Assembly: GCA_033558025.1 (NCBI GenBank)
Contig: JAUCEF010000004.1
Coordinates: 1,736,001-1,800,000 of the forward strand
DNA from: Phytophthora sp. 'mugwort'
Taxonomy: Eukaryota > Oomycota > Peronosporomycetes > Peronosporales > Peronosporaceae
Length of the DNA stretch: 64,000 bases
Direction of reading: 5' to 3'
Shown here: one piece after another, positions 25,989-37,256 of the stretch
How positions within the stretch are numbered: the first letter of the stretch is position 1
Layout: each line of letters begins with the position of its first letter
Made by a program: the position numbers and the translations under genes
Notes under the pieces: model-generated
Told to the model about the DNA's origin: nothing
The model's database searches: none
What the model saw: the letters and a program-made list of their open reading frames with translations, nothing else

Positions 25989-27480
25989 CGCACCCCCACA
26001 ACGTTCCAAATGTAGTGATGTAGTCCAGTATGGATCCACCTCGTTAGTGTTTATGAAGGCACGGGACGCTTAAACACGTTGCTTGTGCCGCCGGTCGCGT
26101 AGAAGTCCGCCAACGAGAGAAATTGCAGGTTTTGTGAGATGGTACCGTAGCAAAAGTATTTACGCAGGCCGGTCATTTTCGTAATATATGCGAAGGATTA
26201 CGAATTAATGGTAATAAATGCTAAAAACGAACGGACCTTGTAGCGCGCGTTCTAACGCCATTTTTTGCGCCGCTCAACGATCAACCAAAGATGGGTCGCG
26301 CCCGCGAACTCGCCGCCGACCAGCGCGAGACGATTATCAAGCGCAAAGTTGAGAAAGAAAGCAACAGAGCCATCGCGCGAGAGATCGGGTGCTCAGAAGG
26401 AGCCGCTCGCTACTTTCTCAAGCAACCGGAGCTGTCAAAGCTGAAGAAACGGCCAAGGGGCCACGAAAACTAAGTCAGAGGGCTGCTAGAATTGTTTTCA
26501 GCTCGCACTGTGAAGAACGGTTCCGCCAGGCAGATTTCTAAGTCTTTGGCTGTGAAGGTATGCAAGTCTACTGTCCTACGCGTTTCGGCGCAACATCTGG
26601 GCCATGTTTGCTAAGCGCAAACCCGCCCCAGCTCTCAAGCCCCATCATTAGAAGGCACGGTGCGAGTTTGCCGACGTTTGGGGCGAGCGGCGGCGTTTCT
26701 GGCGCCGCGTCGCCATTAGAAATTCAACCTGGACAGGCCTGATGGCTATCGCTACTACTGGCGCGATCTCCGTCAGCCCCCCCCCCCCCCAGTACTTTTC
26801 GCGCCGGGTGTGCGGTGGTGGCAGTGTGATGGGTGGGCAGGGGTGAGCTGGTACGGTAAAACCACACTAGTGATTCTCAAGAGGAGACAAAATGCTTTCG
26901 CTTACACCAACACGCTGCGCTCCGCGCTCCTACCGTTCCTCGCAAACTTTCCGGAAGAGTACCCCTTTTTTCAGCACGATAACGCCTCTATTCATGCTGC
27001 CAGACTCACTAAAACGTTCCTTCAAGAGCAGGAGCTACCCACGCTTGATTGGCCAGCTAAAAGCCCGGATCTCAGCATCATTGAGAACGTTTGGGGCGTT
27101 CTGGCGCGACGCGTGTACGCGAACGGGCGCCAATTCAAAACTGTGGCCGAGCTGACGGCGACTATCATGTCCGAGTGAGAAGATCGGCATTAGATACATC
27201 AGAAAGCTGGTGAAGAGTGCGCCCAAGCGCCTTAGAATGCTGTCGCGAGCTGAGGGCGGCCCGATACCGTACTAATAGGCCGTAGCTGACCGAAAATCTC
27301 TTGCGTAAATATTTTTGCATCTCATCAAATTTGGAAAATTCTTTGTATCTTAACAACTACCTCACTTTTTGATAGCCTGAAAACACTACTCACCTTCTTT
27401 TGTTCTCTACCGCCTACATACGCAAACCTTGTTCCTATTTTTGGAATGGAACTGGACGGGTTGTCAAATTTGGGGGTGCG
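25989..27480 (+). mobile_element. Tc1/mariner element with both ends and TA target site
   Basis: The element is bounded by a 10-bp perfect terminal inverted repeat (CGCACCCCCA at the left, TGGGGGTGCG at the right) and flanked on both sides by the TA dinucleotide expected for Tc1/mariner (25987-25988 and 27481-27482). Length is 1492 bp, typical for the class. The transposase inside (26291 to about 27270) has an intact helix-turn-helix start (MGRARELAADQRETIIK, NRAIAREIGCSEGAARYFL) and, after stops, the catalytic pieces QHDNASIHAARLTKTF and LDWPAKSPDLSIIENVWG, the D and D/E region. The middle is disrupted and holds a 14-base C run at 26777-26790. Inactive, but structurally whole. Confidence 0.8.
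26291..27270 (+). pseudogene. Tc1-like transposase, interrupted
   Basis: Coding remnant of the element above. The N-terminal 60 residues form a paired helix-turn-helix and then stop at 26471-26473. The DDE part resumes in another frame and is open from 26810 to 27178. PDLSIIENVWG shows Ser-Ile in place of the usual Asn-Pro. The missing piece is the first catalytic Asp region between about 26560 and 26800. Confidence 0.75.
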
Positions 27481-27482
27481 TA

Positions 27483-28937
27483 AATGCGGAATGTACAGGT
27501 TTTCGAACCGCGAAGCATCTAAACCAATGGCTATATTTTGGCCCAACGACTTATCACGAGTACAATAGACCTCGCCTCTTTTCGATTTACTCACTATCGC
27601 CGAAGTTTACTCTAAGTTAGCCGCAACCATAAATAACTTATGACGGCTTAATTCGTCAAGCTTTGATAGTCGAGGAAGGAACTAAGCTCTGCCTTCCCTA
27701 TTGTACCTTGTGTCATTTGTTCCGCTTGAATGCTCCGACACATATACTAGTACTGTGCATTGTGGAAATCCATATAGCATGCTTATGAAACTGGTGAGCG
27801 CAACAAAACCTATATACAGTAGGTTTGTTTAGTCCGCAAATGCACGGAGGCCGAAGTGTCAGTCGTCAATGACCCTGTATCCCCATGAACGGCCGCTGCT
27901 TTCCCAAGATGACTTACGATAACGCACAAACTGCTTCGCTCTAACCGTTCGTCACTCCACAAGAAAACATCAGACCTTGCCACCTCTTCACCATTAATTA
28001 TCGCTTGAGTGCCCGGCGTTATATTTCAGGGGGAACAAATTGCCATGCCGGTCGCTCCAGTGATGAACATTCTGTCCCCCGTGAGGTATCTCAACAGTCG
28101 AGGAAAAGGCGCTGGCATAATCCGTCACGAACAAAGCACGCGTACACCTGCCTCAAGTACGCAGGTCCACGAGTTGACGAGCGTTCGATACGGTTTGGTT
28201 CTGGGCTGAGCGCGGTCGCAGGCGTGCTGCGCCGTGATTGGTCAACAACTTCAACATGGGTGGTCCGTTGCACTTTGACTTTTGGCGGACATCTGATTGT
28301 GGGGCGCGCTGATGATCGCTTGTCATCAGCGCAGTTGGACCCTTGGGGACGGTGGATCCGACGCGTTGCCACGCAGGACTCGCTAGGCCGACACCTCGCT
28401 ACCAAAAGGCGAAAGCCTCGGTTTCGTCAGACGCCGCGGGAGGCGTCGGCCACGGCGACGGTCAGGGTGTCTGCAAACAGTGCAGACAATGGAAAATGCT
28501 TAGTTCAAGCACAAAAGCACGTGGCAGAGTTTGACTCGCACTTTGAGACTGTCGTTCTGACGTTCTGGCTGCTTTAACAAGAGGACCGCCGGACCCTCGG
28601 TGACCAGCTGCGTCCATGAGCTAGTTTGTTGCCTGGCGCTTCGTTGAACTCGCTGACCTTTCGATAGTTGATACTGTAGTTGGTTGAAGGCTGCTTGGGG
28701 CGCTAGATTTGGCGCTGTGGGGGCCGCGAAACAGCGTTCCAAAGTTCGGCATACTAGTAGTTGCCGTTACTATAACAGTACCGATTTACTTCACGAGGAC
28801 GGCGCGTCAACAGCGCATCTCGGGCACTCGAGCCAGCTGTAGCGCTGCAACCAGAGCAGAAGGCGTCTCACACACGTCACACAGCTGAATTCAACGGCTC
28901 CATCGCAAGAGGAGCGAAGACAAATCGAGCGTGAACT
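27483..28937. other. unassigned; GC-rich right half
   Basis: The plus frame 28005-28577 is long, but it starts at a non-ATG codon, is Arg/Ser-rich and overlaps a second open frame on the minus strand, which looks like GC-rich chance. The last 200 bases lead into the gene starting at 28956. No motif recognised. Confidence 0.35.
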
Positions 28938-28955
28938 GTGAGTGAAGTGTCTGAT

Positions 28956-29589
28956 ATGGAGAAGCTCTTCACAAAAATAGGAACTTCATCCTACCTGCCG
29001 ACTCCGGCAGAGGTGCTCGATGGCGTGAGATGGCTGCGCGAGAACCCTGCGATCGCAGCAGGAGTCGTAGTGGGGCTTACAAGTTACTCCGTAGCCAAGT
29101 ACTACGAGTGCGGTGAGGACAGCGACGAGGAAAACGATGAGGACAATGGCGACAATGACCGAGCGACACGCGAGGAAATTGCACGGTCTGTGACAGCACT
29201 GCATCTCGGACTGCTCAAGATCGACGCGACCAGGAAGGACCGGCGAAATAGCGCCGTCAACAGCTCCACCAGCACGGAATCTTCGTTAGCGAGCTCGGGC
29301 GGGCTCCGCTCGCGTGCCAGCTCCATCTTCGACAAGACCCACCACGAGGTTTGTTCGGTCTCGAACCGTTGCGAGGAACCATGCGCCGCAACGTAGCAAT
29401 GCTAACTTTGGTATGTTTTCCGTGGATTCCGTTGGATGACGGCAGGAACTGCAGTCTCAAGTCCACGCTGTCGAGCAGGTCTGGTCCTGTTTGCACGAAG
29501 GCGAGTGTCCACCCGGAGAGCCATGCAGCGACCCCGTTTGGGGCTGGTTTGTCCCTGCTGCCAATGCGTCATTAACTCAAAACCCGTAA
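28956..29589 (+). CDS. hypothetical acidic protein, two exons
   Basis: Starts at ATG 28956 (MEKLFTKIGTSSYLPTPAEV); the in-frame codon further upstream is GTG. Exon 1 runs to about 29348 (ends ...FDKTHHE, donor GTTTGT), and exon 2 runs 29446-29589 after GACGGCAG, phase 0. The protein has one hydrophobic helix (NPAIAAGVVVGLTSYSVAKYY), then a very acidic Asp/Glu stretch, a Ser-rich linker and a Cys-containing tail (SCLHEGECPPGEPC). I do not recognise it. Exon 2 might instead splice at 29507 (GA|GTGTCC) into the next gene's first exon, which would make the two genes one. Confidence 0.5.
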
Positions 29590-29971
29590 AGATATCACGT
29601 CTACCCGTACCAAGGGCTCATCATAGCTCGCAATTCGAGCCATATTTATACGTTCACTACGGGAACAAGCCACATTACCAGCTCATACACGGGGTAATAA
29701 CGAACAATCCCAAGTGCCTAAGCCAAATGCCACATGTTAATCCGCATCCGACTTGTCTTCACGTTGGCATCGCTATCTTTCCGTCGTGAACACCCAGATG
29801 GCTACATTATCCATTACGTATCTCACACCAAACTGACGTGTGATTACGTCTCTATGTACCACTTGATTGGTACATGAGGCGGCACAACATGCGGCCACCA
29901 ATTCCCATCCAGCTCAGTCGCTAGCCCCAGCAGCTAGTACCACCTGAAAGGAAGACAGGAAGGAGGACGCC

Positions 29972-30500
29972 ATGACGTACTACCGGATCGGGCAGCGACT
30001 CAACATGACGCGCGCTGTGGTCAGGGCAATGGCACGGTCGTCCGCGGGCATGCGCAACTCGACCACCATTGAGAAGCTGGTGCAGACCAGCAAGAGCCGC
30101 TTCGGCAGTGCCGTACGTCCGCATGGTTATGGGATTTCGAGCTTGCAACGCAGCTCTAACTGTGAGTTTTTTGGTATATTAGGTTGCTCGTCCACTGGGC
30201 GCCGCGATCGCAACGTTCCTGGACTCAGGTGTCGCGTTTAACACATCGTCCGAATTCCTGTACTTCGACGGCGAAGACGACGACGGAACGTAAGAATTTT
30301 ATACAATTCTACTCTGTGTATGCGGTAGTTGATGCATCACGTGACGCTCGACGAGTTTTGCATTCGTGCATTGCATCAGTTAGAGAGAGAGGGAGGGTGT
30401 TGCGTGGGGCATCAACGACTCGACTACCTTTGTGCCCTGGGAGTTGTTCGCCGAGCTGACGACTGAGCAGTTAATATTCCCTGTGGTTGCGTGCAATTAG
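29972..30500 (+). CDS. hypothetical 118-residue protein, three exons
   Basis: ATG at 29972 (MTYYRIGQRLNMTRAVVR). Exons are 29972-30112, 30183-30289 and 30392-30500, joined length 357 nt, with GTACGT and GTAAGA donors and TTAG/AG acceptors; phases fit. The basic, helical N-terminal half (RAMARSSAGMRN) is followed by an alanine-rich segment and a hydrophilic then aromatic C-terminus (FVPWELFAELTTEQL). The amphipathic basic start could be a mitochondrial targeting region, which is inference. No family recognised. It may be the 3' part of the gene at 28956 rather than separate. Confidence 0.5.
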
Positions 30501-30868
30501 ATAACAGGCCGATCGAGTGCACCATTCAGGACACAGACGGTTGGCCGAAGACCAAAAGGATGTAGCAGAGCACTGCCAGTGAGAGATTTGATGATACTTA
30601 GACCCCGGATACCAGCCACGCTGCATGCTAGATAGAGTAAAGAGAGAGACCCAAGTATTGGATGTCAATCCAAACTAAACCCAAAACAAGCAAAGGCACT
30701 AAAGTGACGACTTGATCTCTTAGGGAATGCACTGGTCTCTGTAATTTAAGCCTAGTTGACTTGAACATTGTATGAACGCGTTTCTACCGCGATTACGATC
30801 ACAACGCAATCTCCACCCTAGATACCAACCCTCGAGTTCAGATACTGTTTGACTGTACGTAGACGACC

Positions 30869-31132
30869 ATGGCGGACACGACCGAGCTGCGCGTGAGCGA
30901 AAACTTCCCACGCGTACCCAAGCCCTGTGAGAAAGTGGCGACCAAGTTCTTCTCGTGCTTCTACGAGCACGGCAAGCAGTCGGATGGCAAGTCCGACACG
31001 GAGGTGGGTAACGTTGCGCTCGAGACATGCAAGGACGCCCTACTGGCCTACAACGTCTGCGTGGACAAGGAGATGGCCAAGAACCCCAAGGAGCTCTTCC
31101 GCGTGCCGGAAGCCTACCGCATGCGGGAATAA
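30869..31132 (+). CDS. twin CX9C-motif small protein
   Basis: An 87-residue single-exon protein with two perfect CX9C pairs, Cys20/Cys30 and Cys54/Cys64, each in a predicted helix: the coiled-coil-helix (CHCH) arrangement. Such proteins are normally imported into the mitochondrial intermembrane space by the Mia40 disulfide relay and act as assembly factors or subunits of respiratory complexes. There is no signal peptide, as expected. The C-terminal KNPKELFRVPEAYRMRE is positively charged. I cannot assign it to COX17, COX19, CMC1 or another named member. It lies tail-to-tail with the ATP synthase d gene. Confidence 0.78.
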   Translation: MADTTELRVSENFPRVPKPCEKVATKFFSCFYEHGKQSDGKSDTEVGNVALETCKDALLAYNVCVDKEMAKNPKELFRVPEAYRMRE

Positions 31133-31530
31133 CTAAAGAGAGCGGCCTAATACAGCCTAAAACAGGGCGTGTTCTTGTGCCTGTCTTCAGCGCATGGGAT
31201 TGTTTGAGCTGTGCTTGGAATTGTTGTATCGTCTTTTTAGTTTGAGCTGCAGACATCAATGATGTCACATCACTGAATCAACGCGAAAGGTGTACGAGCC
31301 GGCGAGCGAGTCACATACAAACCCACTTCAATTTCGTGTTGACAGGAGTTTGCATTTAAAAGTCCGAGCATTGCACAGACGACTCGGCTCGCATAAACCA
31401 CCAATCGCGTAACCGGTGCCGTGCTGTGAGTTCGACTGCTTCTCAAGCCTCCCCCGTCCATATTGCATCGTTGCATTCCTGTAGAGACAGCAGAGTCCAA
31501 GATTTTTCTCTGTTCTGACACGACGAGAAC

Positions 31531-32148
31531 TTACTGCGTGTCCTTCTCCCACTCGAGGTTAGCGATCTCGTCGTCGATCTCCTCCTCAACTTCAGGGTAC
31601 ATGGCCGTCATCTCGTCCATGGTCGTGCCCAGCGTCGTGCGGGTCTCCTCCATCAGGCCAATCAGCTCCTTAAGCTCCTCGATACGGGCCTTCGAGTCTG
31701 CCACCTTCTCGTTTAGCTGGGCAAACTGTAGCGACAAATACGATCAGTCACTGCGCCAATTATTTACAATTATTGTTGCATCCGAACGTACGAGCTTGTC
31801 GATGGTCTCCTGCTCGTTGAGACGAAGCTCCTCCGGGAGGTCAGACGACTTGGCAGCGACGTCCAGCTCCTCGGGAGTGATGGTCGGGAAAGAGATGGTC
31901 TTGTAGTTGGCCTCCATGGCGTCCACGAGGTTCTTGTTCTTGATGACCGAGCGGTAGTAGTCGAAGTCGATCGCCTCGGGCTCCTTGACGTAGACTCGGG
32001 CCTCAGCCGCGATCTGGCCGTGCACGTCGTGCAGGCTGTCCAGGGCGGCGCGAGCGCGTGGGTCCGTCAACTTCTGCGAGATCGCGGCCCACTCGATGGC
32101 GCGTGTCTGCAGCGCGCGGCGCACAACTTGCTTGCGGAGCTGAAGCAT
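31531..32148 (-). CDS. ATP5PD: mitochondrial ATP synthase subunit d
   Basis: Two exons, 32148-31792 and 31725-31531, with a 66-nt intron (GTACGT...CTACAG) in phase 0 after ...DKL. The joined protein has 183 residues, slightly long for the family. The N-terminus carries IEWAAISQKLTDPRARAAL and then a segment with FDYYRSVIKNKNLVDAMEANYK, the pattern of the F1Fo peripheral-stalk subunit d. A long helical, acidic C-terminal half (EKVADSKARIEELKELIGLM) fits the stalk coiled coil. It links the F1 head to the Fo stator in the inner membrane. It starts 318 bp from the oppositely oriented HIG1 gene. Confidence 0.88.
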
Positions 32149-32466
32149 CTTAGCGGAAGGTGGCGTCGGTCACTTGGCTAATAATGTAAGACCGACCCCC
32201 TCGATAAATTTCAGGGGCGGAGAGTGATCTACTGCTGAAACCGCATACCCGTCTATCCACGCAACAACGAGTTCAGCTTCTGAATATAAATAAAGTGCAA
32301 AATGCCTGGTGAAAGTTAATAGATGAATCGTCCGATGGAATGGCATAACACGTACGGATCCGTGTCGCAATTCGAATATGAATTGCAACTCGTAGCACAG
32401 TGCTGGCCGCACAGATCAAATCGCGTTGTGCAGCAGCTGGAGCCCGATCTGTTATAGCATTCAAAG
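32149..32466. promoter_or_regulatory. divergent promoter of ATP5PD and HIG1 genes
   Basis: The 318 bp between two outward-facing ATGs must contain both promoters. I cannot point to a TATA box or other element with confidence. Both products are mitochondrial inner-membrane proteins, so shared regulation is plausible but inferred. Confidence 0.5.
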
Positions 32467-32730
32467 ATGAACGGGTTCCCGATGGAGACTGGCTGGCAGA
32501 AGATGAAGCGCCGATGCCAGGAGGAGCCACTGGTACCGCTTGGATGCCTGGCCACGGCCGGCGTGCTGGTCGGCGGTCTGGCCTCGTTCCGTCGCGCTGC
32601 CGACGCCGTCACACAGCAGAAGTACATGCGTCTGCGCGTGATTGCCCAGGGCGCAACCGTCGTGGCCATGGCGCTCGGCGGCTTCATCGCCATCAAGCCA
32701 GACGAGGAAAAGCACGAGAGCCAGCACTAA
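32467..32730 (+). CDS. HIG1-domain respiratory supercomplex factor
   Basis: An 87-residue single-exon protein. It begins with a charged stretch (WQKMKRRCQEEPLVPLGCLAT) and has two hydrophobic helices (about residues 22-44 and 56-77) separated by RRAADAVTQQKYMRLRVIAQG. The pattern EPLVPLG...Q..MR.RV.AQG is the hypoxia-induced HIG1 domain of the RCF1/HIGD family, which sits in the mitochondrial inner membrane and binds cytochrome c oxidase and supercomplexes. It is complete in length for the HIGD1/2 type. Its 3' end faces the 3' end of the syntaxin gene at 113 bp. Confidence 0.85.
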   Translation: MNGFPMETGWQKMKRRCQEEPLVPLGCLATAGVLVGGLASFRRAADAVTQQKYMRLRVIAQGATVVAMALGGFIAIKPDEEKHESQH

Positions 32731-32843
32731 GCGGCTGCAGAGCGCTGGACGACTGTCAATTGAAGCACAAGAGCATCATAATGGACTCCATGACACCCAC
32801 GGGCACCGGGCGGCGATAGTTGGTCACTCGTGGTTTATTTGAT

Positions 32844-34054
32844 TTAAGCTAAGAAGAACATGAAGAAGATGAGAAAGACCAATAAGATTGCGGAGATCTT
32901 GAGCGCCAGCAGTCTATTGTTCGAGAGGCTGGAGAAGTACTTGAGCAGTTCGTGCTCGCCGCTGCTCACATTCACTAGCGAATCCTCCACATTATCATCG
33001 ATTCTGCAGCATAACAGCAGACACACAAACACATCAGAACCTCCATTCACAACCTGGTACACGCCAGCTAGCACATACCTCCTCACAAGGTCCCCCTGCT
33101 CGTGAATCAAAGTTGAAAGCCGTCCAAAAAGCTGTCCGATGTCCACAATATGGCTTTCGATCTGTGAGACAGCCTCAGCCCTCGACTCGGTGTAGTTTTG
33201 CTGCTCTGCAACGATTTGCTCCTGTGTCATGGTGGTGATTAAGGGCTGGATCTCCGATTTTCCGTTGCTCGGAGACTCAGCCGTACTAAATCCTGGACGC
33301 GGCATCATGCTGGACAGGTTCACTTCCTGCAGACTGCCGGTATTGCTATTGTTGCTCCTCGGGGGCTGCGGGGCCTTGAAGGCCAGGGGCTTCCCCAGCG
33401 CGCTGGACGCCGTCTTGCCGTACCTTGCACGTCGACTCTGCTGCAGCTTCATATTCTCCTGTCTGACCTCCAGTATGTCCTTGAAGCCCCTGGTCGTAGC
33501 CATGAGGTTAGACTTCATTAAAGAGACGATGGCGTCCGAGTGCTTGGCTGCTTGTCTCGAGGGAGCCGACTGTCGCTTGCTATTGATGTACTCCTGCAGG
33601 TTGTCCAGCTGCATGTTGATATCTGTGATGTCCTTCTTCACCAGCGCCGCCAGCTCGTTGATGGCCTCGGTTGGGTCGTTGAACATATTATTCTGCCGCA
33701 CCACTGCATGGTACATCACCACCAGAGCGTTAGAAAACCACCATTCGTATCAATTGCTGCTGAAATTGAAACACATACATTGCGTGAGCTGCTGCAATCT
33801 CTTGGAGGCCTGGTACACTTCTTTGGAGATGTCAGAGGCCGCGGCGTTAAACTGCGCGTTCTCCTGGAGCGGCGAGTGCACAGGTTTCTACATTTAACGT
33901 GGACAAGCATTTGGTGAGCTACCGGCGGCATATATATACGATAGACGGGTTGCCGAGAAGCGAAGGGAAGTGATCATACCTGCAGGGCGCTGCCTTTTGC
34001 GGCTGCATAGTGCTGGCAGAGCTGCGCGAAGTCGGCCGTGCGGTTCGCCGCCAT
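32844..34054 (-). CDS. STX5: syntaxin-5/Sed5-type Qa-SNARE
   Basis: Four exons: 34054-33980, 33887-33779, 33703-33079 and 33003-32844, joined length 969 nt for 322 residues. Introns have canonical GT...AG and phases agree. The N-terminal start has the Habc-type helices (RLQQLTQL, NNMFNDPTEAINELAALVKKDI), a Ser/Pro-rich linker, then the SNARE motif beginning around TESRAEAVSQIESHIVDIGQ. It holds the zero-layer Gln in HEQGDLVRRID and ends in a C-terminal membrane anchor (KISAILLVFLIFFMFF). Qa-SNAREs of the Sed5/syntaxin-5 group serve ER-Golgi and intra-Golgi fusion. The first splice was chosen so that LTQ joins LVRQ. Tail-to-tail with the HIG1 gene. Confidence 0.92.
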
Positions 34055-34859
34055 GGCTCCTACTCGTTCTCGATAATTTGCTCAACAAAACATCCAGTTA
34101 CTTCAAAATAGCTCGTGTTACTTTCGAGGACGGCATAATATGCTAAAGTAACGCATCCGGTCGATGAATTAACATAGTATGGCACAGTCGAACTTCATCA
34201 GGGTGGTTCTTAACCGTCATGTCGAAACCCCGCCTCGATGGCACGCAACGCACCATTCATTAGAAGTGAAAGTGACCCAAAAGTGCCCATATCGCAAATA
34301 CCTCATTTTGCCAAACGAATTTACTTCTTCAGAAGGAAACCTTGCCAGAATGACCAGGCAGAACTTCAACCCCACGTAGAGCTTCTCGAGCGCGTCGATG
34401 AGCACGCGCAAGCGATCCAAGGTTGTGCTGGCGGCGGCATCAACAGCTGCTCAAGCTGTAGCGGGCCACCGACCCCTCGAAGAACTCCGCCTGAGGGGCG
34501 ACAAGGATGCTGAAGCTATATAATCAAAACTATGTTGATCAGACTCCGTCAACTTTAGCATCTCCTGGTGCTGCCGATGAGCTCCCGAAGTCCTCTACTG
34601 AGTCCCTTTTACCCAGTGATTTATTAGCTGCGATGAGGGCGCCGCAGGTACTTTTTGTCCAGCGTTCCTACCCTCGGCAACAGTGACCACCATCCACGAC
34701 CACGGCTGGAAATGAAGTCGTCGGCGCGGGTTCCAACGCGGAGCTTCTCAGTGAGCTGAGTGACATACTTAGTGGATCGTCGGAGATTGAATGAGACGTA
34801 AAATGTTCCGACACTTAAACCACTATTTGCAGGAATACCGTAATATGAACCGCCACTAA
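34055..34859. other. no gene recognised
   Basis: Upstream of the syntaxin start. Short frames only; nothing supported beyond the promoter region that must lie in the first few hundred bases. Confidence 0.35.
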
Positions 34860-35175
34860 ACCAACGCAAGCATATTTGCAGCTTGTGACAAGTGTAATCG
34901 GATCGGTTCCGATCCGGTTGCGTGACGGCTTATCATCAACAGGGAGATACAGCTCCAGCTTATCCGCAAGTGCCACAAACGTCGTGTAAAGCATCTTGTA
35001 GCACATCTGAAATAGCCCTTCGCCAACCAAAAGCTGTGCGAGCCCACCCACCCACCCCCTTCCCCAAATCTATACGTGAGCTTTGGAGACACCTCTGATG
35101 ATGGTCGACGGGTAGTGCCATGATGAGCGCAAGTAAGACGAGAAATACGAGGACAACCACTAGTCTTGATTCCAT
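34860..35175 (-). CDS. possible small secreted protein, weak model
   Basis: ATG at 35175 opens MESRLVVVLVFLVLLALIMA, a good signal-peptide-like hydrophobic start followed by LPVDHH. A GTGTCT donor near 35093 could remove an intron to an acceptor TTTCAG near 35010, giving a Cys-containing short tail ending near 34858. The phase giving the best-looking tail (MCYKMLYTTFVALADKLELY) does not match the donor phase, so the model is uncertain. No RXLR or LxLFLAK motif is visible. Confidence 0.25.
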
Positions 35176-36086
35176 CTTAGTGAGCAGAAAACGATGAGAA
35201 TTGTAGTCTGATGATGTTCAGTCCTTGACGAGCTCCGGTGACAGCCTCTGGATTGCCACTGGACGTGTATTGAATTCATGCTGAACACATGGGTGCATGG
35301 ACCGAGTATGAATTGGCTATGACGTAGTAACGGCGCTAGTCAACTTGATAGGATATGCGAGTGACGGTATTGCAATTGGCAGAACGATGCTAAGGGTCAT
35401 GTGCCCAAAGGATCTTCCGCGCATAACACGCGGAGTAACCACCTAGTATAGTGGAGCGGAAATCGCTCAGTCCAATAAAGCTCACTTTCTAAAACACATC
35501 CAAGCATCACATTAAGTCCAAATTTCACTGTGTAGCAGGATGGCAATAGCGCGTTGAATGGCACTGACTTGTGGCATTTTGCACCTACCCCTTAGTTGGT
35601 AGGACCAATTAGAAGCGGTGGTTGGGTGCCATGGCATGGTTAAATAAATGTGTATGGGGCTATTTTTGTACTCGTGGAAAAGCACAAGCGGAAGTGGAGG
35701 CATAGGGACAGGAAGAACGGTCGAGATTTTTTAGGACAACTGAGGCGAGTAAGTGGCGGTACGGTTCTCTGCAACAGAGGATCAGCAGGTAGCGGCAGTA
35801 TGAGACCAGTTGCTTTGAGCACAGATTGACTGACAAAAGACACTTAACATATTTGGGATTGCGAGAGAACTACGCCCGAGCGCCGCCTTCGTTACATGTG
35901 AGCTAGAGTATTTATACTGAAATCAAGTGATCTCCGCGACGAGACCAAATCTGAAAGCACTACCCCAACAGAGCCGTGAGGAACAAGGAACACGACAGAA
36001 CATAACTGCCGCTGCTCAATACTACACACACACACTTCGAGTTTCCCGACCTCACATGAAATGTGCATGCTGCACACAATACACAA
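35176..36086 (-). other. possible LTR of copia remnant, otherwise no gene
   Basis: This stretch lies directly downstream (minus sense) of the copia RNase H end. It contains a TATAAATACTC-type segment near 35905-35920 and no open frame with a known motif. An old LTR is plausible, but I found no second copy or TG...CA ends. Confidence 0.25.
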
Positions 36087-36870
36087 CTACTCGTTGTCCG
36101 GCGCCGGCGAACGTTTCGGAGTTTGCAGAACCAAGCGGTTTCGTGAAGATGTGCGCGACTTTGTCGTCGCTCGGGCAGTACTCCATCCGTAACACCTTGC
36201 GTACCAGAAAGTCACGAATCTTGTGGAACTTAAATTAGCACTCGTACCTTGTAGCCACGGCTCACACCTTGATCGCAGCTTCGCTACCCTCATACAGGGT
36301 AGTTTGCTTCGCCCGTCAGAGCTTTGGCTCTTCAAACATATTGTGCGTCTGCATGATCATGTTCGAAAAAAAAACTCGCTATCAATCACGAATTCCGCAC
36401 TGCATGTGTCGTCCATCATGATCGTCTGCATCTTGCTCTAGTAGCAAAACGTGCAACTGTTTAACTGTAGCACATAGCCATTAATGAATCGGTCATCGTT
36501 CTCCTTTCTAAGATATCATCAGCAGGCAATCAACCGCAATCCCAGCGATGTTACTTCATTCCACGCCACACCATACTTACGCGTACCGGAGAACAACTTG
36601 GCAAGCACAAGTGTTACTTCGTGCAGCAGGTCAGGAAATGCCCGAGTCCGCACTGCACAAATGATATCTGGTCGAGTGCAGCTCGCCAGTATCTGCAAGA
36701 AGCCAACAATGCACTGATAGTCCATATCAGGATCAATGTTAGCGCACACGATCTCTTTGTCTGGACTACCGAGCAGTGGAAACTTTCCATTTGCCTGTGG
36801 TGTCAACTTCCTATGCCCTTTCGGTGTGTCGAAGAACTTGCGAAGTGGTACTGGCGACGTCAGCGAAATT
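36087..36870 (-). pseudogene. Ty1/copia reverse transcriptase-RNase H remnant
   Basis: In minus sense the order is a RT end piece with GFLQILASCTRPDIICAV (about 36726-36670) and LFSGTRKYGVAWNE, then, near 36232-36130, KIRDFLVRKVLRMEYCPSDD followed by AHIFTKPLG. The last is the hallmark C-terminal end of copia polyproteins. Frames change between the pieces. The left part of the element is missing; a MULE begins at 36905. Confidence 0.75.
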
Positions 36871-37256
36871 GCAGCATTTCTTGTTCGCGTGAAGCTTGCC
36901 CGAAGGGATTATCTAAAGAGCTCCCATTTTTGGAGCTCCCGTACAAAGACAGGCCGGACAGACGCGTGGGTAACTGATCACGTGATGCGCTTCTAGTCAA
37001 AGTGTCTAATCCTCTAATGATCTCAGACCAGCGTAGCCCCCATGAGCGCGGCATGGGATCCGCTCCCTGCCATTCGGACTCGTCAGCTTGGAGCAGTTCT
37101 TGAAAAGAGAGATTTCTGGTGGTATTATCCATGGTGTCAGGAGCATTGTTTAGCTCAAACCCGGAATAATCGCGACGAGTGCTATTCACTCTTATCCAGC
37201 TCGATGCAGGTGTGGTTGGGACCGTGTGCGGCGACCATGATGTAGTATTGCAGGCT

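Noticed and set aside
28005..28577. Long plus-strand frame of 190 codons
   Set aside because: Non-ATG start, Arg/Ser-rich composition, competing minus-strand frame, no motif: chance in GC-rich DNA.
29350..29375. B-box-like sequence on the minus strand (possible tRNA)
   Set aside because: No A box at proper distance and no cloverleaf stems; it lies in the intron of the hypothetical gene.
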